Below, piece by piece: positions 1-5,067 of a DNA stretch of 5,067 nucleotides. Location: assembly GCA_016871135.1 (NCBI GenBank), contig VFZQ01000461.1, positions 1 through 5,067 of the forward strand, in the 5' to 3' direction. The first letter of the stretch is position 1. Each line of letters opens with the position of its first letter. Origin of the DNA: Acidobacteriota bacterium (lineage in GTDB: Bacteria; Acidobacteriota; Terriglobia; Bryobacterales; Bryobacteraceae). The notes beneath the pieces are model-generated. The model was not told where the DNA came from and did no database searches. It was given only the letters and a program-made list of their open reading frames with translations. The translations under genes were made by a program, and so were the position numbers.

Positions 1-1
1 T

Positions 2-1435
2 GGCGCGGCGCTTTCCTTCAACGCATGCCCCGGCGCCGCCATCAACGGAGTTCCCTGTACGCCGATCGTGACGGCGAAAGAAGCCGGTATTCCCGAGGCG
101 CTGCGCAACACGTACAAGACCCAGTTCCTGCCGCGCATCGGCTTCGCCTACCGTGTGAACGACAAGACCACTTTGCGTTTGACCTACGGGCAGTACAACA
201 TGATTCTGCTCGGCTCGATATTCTTCTCGCTCACAGGCACCGTACAGAGCGACGTGCGGAACTTCAACAACGTGAGCGCGACCGGTGCGCCGATATTCAC
301 GCTTCCGGACACGCGCACGCCCGGCAGTGGCGTTCGGACCGGAGCACAAGGCACCTTCGAGTTCCGCACCGCCAATCAGATCGACCTGAAGCCGCCGACG
401 ATGAGCCAGTGGGGCCTGTCGCTTGACCGCCAAATCGGTCGCAATCTGGGCCTCCGCCTCTCTTATGTCGGCAACAAGTCGTCGCACCTGCCCTGGGCGC
501 CCGACGTGAATCAAATGCCGTCGTCCAACCGGTTCTTCTCGCAGCGAACCAGCCTCGATCGCCCGTTCCCGAACTGGGGCCTGATCTTTAGCCGCGACGC
601 GGGCGCCAACGCCTTCTACAACGAGTTGCAGTGGGAACTGAACCGCCGCTTTTCGAACGGACTCAGCTTCACCAGCGCCTATACCTGGGCCAAGAATCTC
701 GCCGACAACGCCGGCCCCGCGCCGGGCGGTTTCGCCGGCGAAACGGGTGGCGGACGTGTGACCGATTCCTACAATCGCCGCGGCGATCGTGGCGATGTCT
801 ACGCCACGCGCCGTCATCGCTTCATCAATACGATCGTGTATGAACTGCCCTTCGGCGCAGGCCGCAAATATATGTCCGGCGCCAATCGCGCCGTCGATGC
901 GATTCTCGGCGGCTGGCAGCTTTCGTCGATTCTGTCGTTGCAGTCCGGCCCGTTCCTCACGCCGACCTTCAACGGTGGCGACCCGTCCGGCACCAACGCC
1001 GCTTCCCGCGGCGCGTCCCGGCCGGACCGTCAGGGTAACGGGGAAGTGGCCTCGCCCAATCGCGAAGGTTGGGTTGACCGCAATGCCTTCCTTTGCCCCG
1101 GCCGCGCTCCTGGAGCGTTGCAGTTCAACTGCGCCGTCGGCGTCCGTCCGGGTGTCGATCCCGATCCCATCGCACGCTTCGGCACCTCCGGCGTCGGCAT
1201 CGTCACCGGCCCCGGCACCTTCGGTCTCAACATGGCGATGAGCAAGCGCTTCCGCATCGCCGAGCGCCTCTCGCTCCGCGCCGAAGGCAGCTTTACGAAT
1301 CTACCCAACTGGACCAACCTCGGCGACCCCGTCCTCGACATCGCTAACAACAACTTCGGTCGCATCACCGGCACCCGCGGCGTTGACTTCGGCGGTGCGC
1401 GCACCGGCCAGGTTTCCTTGCGGCTCGAATTCTAA
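2..1435 (+). CDS. TonB-dependent receptor, Oar-like, C-terminal part (5' partial)
   Basis: The frame is open from the first bases of the window, so this is the last 477 residues of a longer protein; the GTG at 68 is internal. The product is probably an outer-membrane beta-barrel that imports a ligand using TonB energy. Visible evidence is repeated amphipathic strands separated by Gly/Asn/Asp-rich loops (for example FLPRIGFAYRV and LGLRLSYVGNKSS), an AYTWAKNLAD strand, the segment RRHRFINTIVYELPFG, and a final strand ending QVSLRLEF with the C-terminal Phe typical of barrel proteins. These features match the large receptors with an N-terminal carboxypeptidase-regulatory-like domain that are abundant in Acidobacteriota; that domain and the plug would lie upstream. 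Cys codons at 1094-1096 and 1130-1132 flank a probable surface loop and may form a disulfide. The ligand cannot be inferred. A strong hairpin follows the stop. The class is fairly certain, the subfamily less so. Confidence 0.88.
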   Translation, partial: GAALSFNACPGAAINGVPCTPIVTAKEAGIPEALRNTYKTQFLPRIGFAYRVNDKTTLRLTYGQYNMILLGSIFFSLTGTVQSDVRNFNNVSATGAPIFTLPDTRTPGSGVRTGAQGTFEFRTANQIDLKPPTMSQWGLSLDRQIGRNLGLRLSYVGNKSSHLPWAPDVNQMPSSNRFFSQRTSLDRPFPNWGLIFSRDAGANAFYNELQWELNRRFSNGLSFTSAYTWAKNLADNAGPAPGGFAGETGGGRVTDSYNRRGDRGDVYATRRHRFINTIVYELPFGAGRKYMSGANRAVDAILGGWQLSSILSLQSGPFLTPTFNGGDPSGTNAASRGASRPDRQGNGEVASPNREGWVDRNAFLCPGRAPGALQFNCAVGVRPGVDPDPIARFGTSGVGIVTGPGTFGLNMAMSKRFRIAERLSLRAEGSFTNLPNWTNLGDPVLDIANNNFGRITGTRGVDFGGARTGQVSLRLEF

Positions 1436-1464
1436 AAATCAGCCGTAATCGGGCCACTCCTTCG

Positions 1465-1492
1465 CCGGGGCGATGATCGGACATCGCCCCGG
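1465..1492 (+). terminator. Strong hairpin after the receptor gene, terminator-like
   Basis: CCGGGGCGATG at 1465-1475 pairs perfectly with CATCGCCCCGG at 1482-1492, giving an 11-bp GC-rich stem with a 6-nt loop (ATCGGA). It starts 29 nt after the receptor stop and ends 15 nt before the next start codon. No T-tract follows (ATTCCGCATCTAT), so it is not a textbook intrinsic terminator. It could still terminate weakly, or protect the 3' end of the receptor mRNA. The pairing is seen directly; the role is inferred. Confidence 0.6.
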
Positions 1493-1507
1493 ATTCCGCA
1501 TCTATCG

Positions 1508-1780
1508 ATGAGGCTAAGCGTGAAGGGAGTATTTTGGTTCATCGCCGGCTGTGATTTCTTTGCGTTGCTTTTCGTTTCCGCATCCATAATATTTTGGCGG
1601 GAGGCGTGGGCATGGGCGCTCGTCACACTCACGGTCGGCGCGCTTTACATGGGGTTCGCCGGTTGGATGTTTGTGCGCTTTGAAAATCCCGCCGCGCGTT
1701 TCGCGTCCTTCGCGCTCATCCTGATTCCGTTTTTGCTGGGCCTGTTGATCGCATCGCGATTCTACCGCAGGGTCGCTTAG
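1508..1780 (+). CDS. Small multi-pass membrane protein, family unknown
   Basis: I do not recognise this 90-residue protein. It shows three hydrophobic stretches at about residues 7-29, 34-57 and 66-83, rich in Phe, Trp, Leu and Ala, and a basic C-terminal tail (SRFYRRVA). It is therefore probably an inner-membrane protein with three helices. There are no obvious catalytic motifs; the single Cys at residue 15 lies inside the first helix. The ATG at 1508 has no clear ribosome binding site. The in-frame GTG at 1520 is a credible alternative, with GAGG at 1510-1513 placed 6 nt upstream, and would give an 86-residue protein starting at VKGVFWF. Codon use is less strictly G/C-ending than in the neighbours (several TTT, ATA and TTG codons), compatible with a fast-evolving lineage-specific gene. 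It is separated from the receptor by a hairpin and from the zinc-ribbon gene by 48 nt. Confidence 0.6.
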   Translation: MRLSVKGVFWFIAGCDFFALLFVSASIIFWREAWAWALVTLTVGALYMGFAGWMFVRFENPAARFASFALILIPFLLGLLIASRFYRRVA

Positions 1781-1793
1781 ACATAAGTTCCCC

Positions 1794-1822
1794 TTGCATT
1801 TCGAACCGTTCCGATTTCTAAT
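1794..1822 (+). promoter_or_regulatory. Putative promoter for the zinc-ribbon gene
   Basis: TTGCAT at 1794-1799 (3 of 6 matches to the -35 consensus) is followed after exactly 17 nt by TCTAAT at 1817-1822 (5 of 6 matches to the -10 consensus). The region is AT-richer than its surroundings. If used, transcription would start at about 1828-1830, at the ATG itself, giving a leaderless or nearly leaderless message. This fits the lack of a ribosome binding site there. It is a prediction from pattern only. Confidence 0.35.
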
Positions 1823-1828
1823 TGACCA

Positions 1829-2326
1829 ATGGCCTTTGCAACCCAGTGTCCGCGATGTGGCGCCCAGAATCAGTCCGGTGCTTTCTGTGCCGTTTGCGGA
1901 GCGCCTCTCGCCGCCGCGCCGCAACAGCCTCAACAGCCGCAACCGCAACAGCAGTGGCCACCGCAGCAACCGCCGCAGCAGCAATACCCCGGCATGGGAC
2001 AACAGCCTCCGCAGCAGCAGCCCTACTACAACGCCGACGCCGCTGCCGCCGCGCAAAGTTCGAAGGCCATTATCGCGCTCGTGCTCGGCGTGCTCGGATT
2101 CATCATGTGCGGGCCGTTCACGACAGTTCCAGGGATCTTCCTTGCCAAGGCCGACCTCGACGCCATGAAGCGTGGACAACTCCCGCCGACCAACCTGCAA
2201 CTGGCGCAAATCGCCTATTGGATGAACATCGCCATCAGCGTGCTCTGGCTGCTCGGCATCTGCGCGTTCTTTGCGTTCTTCGGCGGCTTGGCGACGTTGG
2301 GCGGACTCGGATCGCTGGCAAGGTAG
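1829..2326 (+). CDS. Zinc-ribbon protein with Pro/Gln-rich linker and DUF4190-like membrane domain
   Basis: This 165-residue protein has three parts. Residues 7-23 form a zinc ribbon with C7-x2-C10-x9-C20-x2-C23. Residues 31-67 are a Pro/Gln/Tyr-rich low-complexity linker. Residues 79-152 hold two hydrophobic helices (about 80-105 and 126-152) joined by a short polar loop containing ADLDAMKRGQLPP. The helix-loop-helix pattern resembles DUF4190, and more loosely the CD225/dispanin fold. Function in this group is unknown; the layout suggests a membrane protein with a cytosolic metal-bound head on a flexible tether. No ribosome binding site precedes the ATG, which begins MAFATQCPRCG and places the ribbon right at the N-terminus as is usual. 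The stop is 4 nt before the DUF2752-like gene, so the two are probably co-transcribed. The architecture is clear; the exact family of the membrane domain is less sure. Confidence 0.82.
   Translation: MAFATQCPRCGAQNQSGAFCAVCGAPLAAAPQQPQQPQPQQQWPPQQPPQQQYPGMGQQPPQQQPYYNADAAAAAQSSKAIIALVLGVLGFIMCGPFTTVPGIFLAKADLDAMKRGQLPPTNLQLAQIAYWMNIAISVLWLLGICAFFAFFGGLATLGGLGSLAR
1920..2029 (+). repeat. Low-complexity Pro/Gln-coding tract
   Basis: Runs of CAA, CAG, CCG and CCT codons encode about 37 residues that are mostly Pro and Gln with a few Tyr, Trp, Gly and Met. This is the linker between the zinc ribbon and the membrane domain. The tract mixes synonymous codons rather than repeating one exact unit, which suggests selection on the protein composition rather than a recent slippage expansion. 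Confidence 0.75.
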
Positions 2327-2330
2327 TACG

Positions 2331-2714
2331 ATGCGCACCGCGCGAGCCGTCTACCTCGCGTTCGGTCTGGCGTCGCTGACCGTTCTCACCGTCGCCGCCG
2401 GCCTCACGCCATCGGCTGCGCGCCTCGGAACACACACGCAACTCGGCCTGCCGGCATGCGGATTCCTGTCCCGCACCGGGTGGCCCTGTCCGAGCTGCGG
2501 ACTAACAACGTCGTTCGCCCTCGCCGTCCGCGGCCGCTTCGCCGACGCGGCGTTTGTGCAGCCATTTGGTTTCGTGCTGTTCTGCGCGTTGCTCGCGGCC
2601 ATTCCGTTTTTTCTCTACCGTGCCGCGCGGCCGGTCGAACTCAGTAGAGTGTTTGATGTCGACCGCACGGTGACGCTTTGCAAAGGCGCGTTCGGCATGT
2701 ACGTCGGCGTCTGA
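2331..2714 (+). CDS. DUF2752-like membrane protein, short C-terminus
   Basis: The 127-residue product has a first helix at about 7-26, then a motif region with C43, G50 and the signature PCPSCGL (C53, C56), then ALAVRGRFADA and QPFG, and a second helix at about 79-96. The Cys-x6-Gly-x-Pro-Cys-Pro-x-Cys-Gly pattern followed by an RG-x3-A segment and an NP/QP turn is the hallmark of DUF2752, whose biochemical role is not established. Family members usually carry a third C-terminal helix. Here the protein ends at ...CKGAFGMYVGV, with only a weakly hydrophobic tail, so the C-terminus may be eroded. I chose ATG 2331 over the upstream ATG at 2271 because AAGG at 2320-2323 sits 7 nt before it and because 2271 would overlap the zinc-ribbon gene with unrelated sequence. 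Translation is probably coupled to the preceding gene. Confidence 0.75.
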   Translation: MRTARAVYLAFGLASLTVLTVAAGLTPSAARLGTHTQLGLPACGFLSRTGWPCPSCGLTTSFALAVRGRFADAAFVQPFGFVLFCALLAAIPFFLYRAARPVELSRVFDVDRTVTLCKGAFGMYVGV

Positions 2715-2741
2715 GCGTTTCAACTTTGGCGTTGGGGCGAT

Positions 2742-2745
2742 AGGA
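2742..2745 (+). promoter_or_regulatory. Ribosome binding site of the glycosidase gene
   Basis: AGGA lies 7 nt before the ATG at 2753, a good spacing that fixes this start. The encoded N-terminus is a signal peptide, which supports the same choice. Confidence 0.6.
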
Positions 2746-2752
2746 TCTAGAG

Positions 2753-4120
2753 ATGCGCCTGGCGATACTCCTCCTTGCAGCACTCTCCCTAACCGCCCAG
2801 CCCCTGGCTCTGCTGAAGGAAAACCCCCACTACTTCGTCTTTCGCGGAAAACCAACCGTGCTGGTTACCTCGGCCGAGCATTACGGCGCCGTCCTCAACG
2901 CCAAATTCGACTACAAGAAATACCTCGACACCCTCGCCGCCGACGGCCTCAATCTCACCCGGATCTTCACCGGCCTCTATCGCGAAGTCCCCGGCAGTTT
3001 CAACATCGCCCGCAACACCCTCGCGCCATAGCTCGCCGATTTCCTTTCGCCATTCGCGCGCGATACCGCCGGCGTCTACGATCTCGATCAATGGAACCCC
3101 GCCTATTGGACGCGCCTCCGCGACTTCATCGCCGAAGCCGCGAAGCGAGGCATTGTCGTTGAAGTGTGTCTTACGACGACGCACTACAACGAAACGCACT
3201 GGAAGCTCACGCCCTGGCAGAACAATCGCAATGATGTCGGGGTCGGCCTGAAACACACCGACCCTTGGACGTTAAAAGACGCGCGCCTGCAAGCCGTCGT
3301 GGACAAGTTTCTCGCCAAAATGGCGGGTGAGTTGGCCGAGTTCGACAACATCTATTACGAGATCTGCAACGAGCCGTATTTCGGTGGCCCGACGCTAGGC
3401 TGGCAGCGCCACATGGCCCGCGTCATTAAAGCCGCCGATCGAGGCCGCCACCTGATTTCGCAGAACATCGCCAACAACGATCAAACCATAACCGCGCCCG
3501 ATCCGAACGTCTCGATCTTCAACTTTCACTATGCCCGGCCACCGCGCGCCGTCGCGCAGAACTATTCGCTCGCGCGCCCCATCGGCATGAACGAGACCGG
3601 CTTCGACGGTTTCGACGACGCCATCTACCGCATTCAGGCTTGGGACTTTCTCGCCGCCGGCGGCGCGCTCTACAACAATCTGGACTACTCCTTCACAGTA
3701 GGCCACGAAGATGGATCATTCGCCGCTCCCGCAACAACCCCGGGTGGCGGTTCGCCCGCGCTGCGCAAGCAACTCGGCTTTCTGAAGCGAGTCTTCGAGC
3801 GGCAGAACCTGGCCGCGATGCGCCCGGCCGAAGGCGTCGTTTCGCACGCGCGCTGCCTCGGTCAGGAAGGCGTGGCTTACCTCTGTTACGTGCACTACGG
3901 AGAGCTGCGCAACCAGTTCCGTCCGCGCTACGCCGTCGAAACCGCGAAGAAGTCGGTCACCTGGCGAGCCATTCTTCCAGCCGGCCAATATGAGGCCGTT
4001 TGGTGGGAGCCAAAGACGGGAAGGGAACTCGCCCGCGCCGCCGTAACATCCAACGGTTCCACCGAGTTAAAGACGCCCGAGCACAGCGAAGACCTCGCCC
4101 TGGAACTCCGTCGCAAGTAG
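2753..4120 (+). pseudogene. Secreted clan-A glycoside hydrolase-like protein interrupted by an in-frame TAG
   Basis: Read through the TAG at 3029-3031, the frame gives 455 positions. Residues 1-15 form a Sec signal peptide (MRLAILLLAALSLTA, likely cut before Gln16), so the product would be exported. Next come an N-terminal FRGKPTVLVTSAEHYG segment and a TIM-barrel-like domain. The likely acid/base is Glu207 in YYEICNEP, and the likely nucleophile is Glu281 in IGMNETGFDG, the strand-4 and strand-7 pattern of clan GH-A. The C-terminal part, with W417/W418 in AVWWEPKTGREL, resembles the beta-sandwich that ends DUF4038/GH5-like enzymes. The substrate is unknown, probably a plant or microbial polysaccharide. 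The stop falls at residue 93; coding quality continues directly after it (LADFLSPFARD) in the same frame, so a single base change such as CAG to TAG explains it. The downstream piece has no credible start: GTG 3164 lacks a well-spaced binding site and would omit the first barrel strands. It could be a recent nonsense mutation, a sequencing error or an allele with readthrough. Confidence 0.8.
3029..3031 (+). other. In-frame amber stop inside the glycosidase
   Basis: The codon series CCA TAG CTC interrupts an otherwise open frame of 456 codons. Codons on both sides keep the strong G/C third-position preference, and the encoded peptide is continuous in character. Gln (CAG) and Lys (AAG) are the simplest ancestral codons. 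Confidence 0.85.
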
Positions 4121-4136
4121 CGGGTTAGGGATCAAT

Positions 4137-4157
4137 TATGATATTCTCTATCGAGAA
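4137..4157 (+). promoter_or_regulatory. Putative promoter -10 and operator-like inverted repeat before the reductase
   Basis: TATGAT at 4137-4142 matches five of six bases of the -10 consensus. One base later, TTCTC at 4144-4148 and GAGAA at 4153-4157 form a perfect 5-bp inverted repeat around TATC. A repressor bound there would cover the transcription start, so the palindrome could be an operator for a sulfur- or nitrogen-responsive regulator. It could also be a small 5' leader hairpin just ahead of the ribosome binding site. No good -35 is seen at 17 nt spacing. The 52-nt gap is AT-richer than its surroundings. The role is inferred. Confidence 0.4.
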
Positions 4158-4164
4158 GAGGGAG
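4158..4164 (+). promoter_or_regulatory. Ribosome binding site that sets a TTG start
   Basis: GAGGGAG ends 8 nt before TTG 4173. It is the only strong purine-rich site near the 5' end of the reductase frame, and an in-frame TGA at 4167-4169 excludes any start further upstream. It therefore decides for TTG 4173 over the internal GTG at 4233. Confidence 0.65.
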
Positions 4165-4172
4165 ATTGAAAA

Positions 4173-5067
4173 TTGCTGCAAGATTCTAGTCTGGTAACCC
4201 GCCAAGCTGTCGAGACGGAATTCGACCGGACTGTGTCACAAGACATCGAAGCGTTCCGCGAAGCCGCCAAAAAGTACAGCGAAGGCGGTTACACCGACGA
4301 CGAGTTCCGCGCCCACCGCTTGCGCCGCGGCGTCTATTCGCAACGCCAACTTGGTGTCCACATGATCCGGACCAAGATTCCGGGTGGCATTCTGACCGCC
4401 GATCAGATGGACGTGTTGGCCGATGTCGCCGCGGAATTTGCCAATGACAAAGGCCATCTGACGACCCGTCAGAACATGCAGTATCACTTCATCCCGCTGG
4501 CCCGTGTCGCCGATCTTCTGCACGCCCTCGGAAAAGCGCGCCTCACCACGCGCGAAGCCTGCTACAACACGGTCCGTAACGTCACCGCCAGCCCGCTCGC
4601 CGGACTGCTCGCTGACGAAGTGTTCGACGTGCAGCCCTACGTCCGCATGGTCTCGCTCGCATTCCTGCACAACGAGCTCACCGACAACATGCCGCGCAAG
4701 TTCAAAATCGCCTTTTTCGGCGGTGGCAAGCGCGACGACATGGCCCTCGGTATTCACGATCTCGGCGCAACAGCGGTCATCCGCGACGGCGTCAAGGGCT
4801 TCCGCATCGTCATCGCCGGCGGCCTCGGACCAATGCCGAGCGAAGCCGCGCTGCTCGACGAATTCCTTCCCGAAGAAAAGCTCGTGCCCCGCATCGAAGC
4901 CGTGCTGCGCCTCTTCAACCAACACGGCAACCGCAAGAACAAGAACAAGGCGCGCCTCAAGTTCGTCGTGCGCGAACGGGGCCTGCCGTGGGTGCTCGAA
5001 ACAATCGAGGCCAACTACGCCGACATCCTCGCCAACGGCGGCACAAAAACGCCGACGATCATTCCCG
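4173..5067 (+). CDS. Nitrite/sulfite reductase, siroheme/[4Fe-4S] hemoprotein, N-terminal part (3' partial)
   Basis: The frame is open from TTG 4173 to the window end, giving 298 residues of a protein whose family is usually 550-700 long. The enzyme carries out the six-electron reduction of sulfite to sulfide or nitrite to ammonia in the cytoplasm, with ferredoxin or another partner as donor. Visible marks are the ferredoxin-like half-domain with RRGVYSQRQ and R66 in HMIRTKIPGG, then R99 in TTRQNMQYHF, YNTVRNVTASPLAG, and K176/K178 in MPRKFK. These correspond to the anion-binding Arg and Lys residues known from E. coli CysI (R83, R153, K215, K217). The four cluster cysteines lie in the missing half. 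The start TTG follows GAGGGAG by 8 nt; the first ATG, at 4362, would cut into the domain. Nitrite versus sulfite specificity cannot be settled here; downstream genes would help. The gene probably has its own promoter. Confidence 0.9.
   Translation, partial: MLQDSSLVTRQAVETEFDRTVSQDIEAFREAAKKYSEGGYTDDEFRAHRLRRGVYSQRQLGVHMIRTKIPGGILTADQMDVLADVAAEFANDKGHLTTRQNMQYHFIPLARVADLLHALGKARLTTREACYNTVRNVTASPLAGLLADEVFDVQPYVRMVSLAFLHNELTDNMPRKFKIAFFGGGKRDDMALGIHDLGATAVIRDGVKGFRIVIAGGLGPMPSEAALLDEFLPEEKLVPRIEAVLRLFNQHGNRKNKNKARLKFVVRERGLPWVLETIEANYADILANGGTKTPTIIP

Noticed and set aside
789..1241. 150-codon + strand frame inside the receptor gene
   Set aside because: Its product is Ala/Pro/Ser/Arg-rich with no domain and overlaps the clear beta-barrel coding frame.
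2271..2330. Upstream extension of the DUF2752-like protein to ATG 2271
   Set aside because: The extra 20 residues overlap the end of the zinc-ribbon gene, look unlike a membrane protein N-terminus, and ATG 2331 has a well-placed AAGG.
1514..2338. Long open frame of 274 codons on the minus strand
   Set aside because: It runs antisense to the small membrane gene and the zinc-ribbon gene. Its translation is low-complexity Arg/Leu/Glu-rich and mirrors the Pro/Gln codons on the other strand; no domain is visible.
2715..2752. Possible promoter (TAGGAT at 2741-2746) before the glycosidase
   Set aside because: No -35-like element lies at a suitable distance, and the match overlaps the ribosome binding site, leaving no room for a leader.
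3652..3667. GC-rich palindromic stretch in the glycosidase
   Set aside because: It is made of Ala/Gly codons in a GC-rich coding sequence and has no sign of regulatory placement.
3164..4120. Downstream part of the glycosidase as an independent gene starting at GTG 3164
   Set aside because: GAGG at 3147-3150 is 13 nt away, too far for good initiation, and coding signal begins upstream of the GTG right after the TAG, in the same frame as the signal-peptide part.
4236..4925. 229-codon open frame on the minus strand
   Set aside because: It is the antisense shadow of the nitrite/sulfite reductase, whose + strand translation has clear conserved motifs. Long antisense frames are expected in GC-rich DNA.

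Overview
The window looks like chromosomal DNA of a GC-rich, Gram-negative bacterium, most likely an Acidobacteriota soil organism of the Solibacter/Bryobacter type. The grounds are a large Oar-like TonB-dependent receptor C-terminus of the style expanded in that phylum, a secreted clan-A glycosidase resembling enzymes common there, strong G/C third-position codon bias, and all genes on the + strand. The phylum assignment is inference from protein style, not from a marker gene.

Layout. Positions 1-1435 hold the C-terminal 477 residues of an outer-membrane beta-barrel receptor whose start lies outside the window. An 11-bp perfect hairpin follows at 1465-1492. At 1508-1780 is a 90-residue membrane protein of unknown family. 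At 1829-2326 and 2331-2714 is a tight two-gene unit with a 4-nt gap: a zinc-ribbon protein with a Pro/Gln-rich linker and two membrane helices (DUF4190-like), then a DUF2752-like membrane protein that ends early. At 2753-4120 a secreted glycosidase is split by a single in-frame TAG at 3029-3031; the reading frame is otherwise intact on both sides. At 4173-5067 is the N-terminal 298 residues of a siroheme/[4Fe-4S] nitrite or sulfite reductase. It starts at TTG and is preceded by a -10-like box and a small inverted repeat.

The genes do not form one pathway. The receptor and the glycosidase suit uptake and breakdown of complex organic matter. The zinc-ribbon/DUF2752 pair is a membrane module of unknown role. 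The reductase belongs to assimilatory sulfur or nitrogen metabolism and appears to have its own promoter. The most notable points are the amber-interrupted glycosidase, the palindrome at the reductase promoter, the possible leaderless start of the zinc-ribbon gene, and the compact zinc-ribbon/DUF2752 pair. I found no RNA gene, mobile element, CRISPR array or clearly new system.
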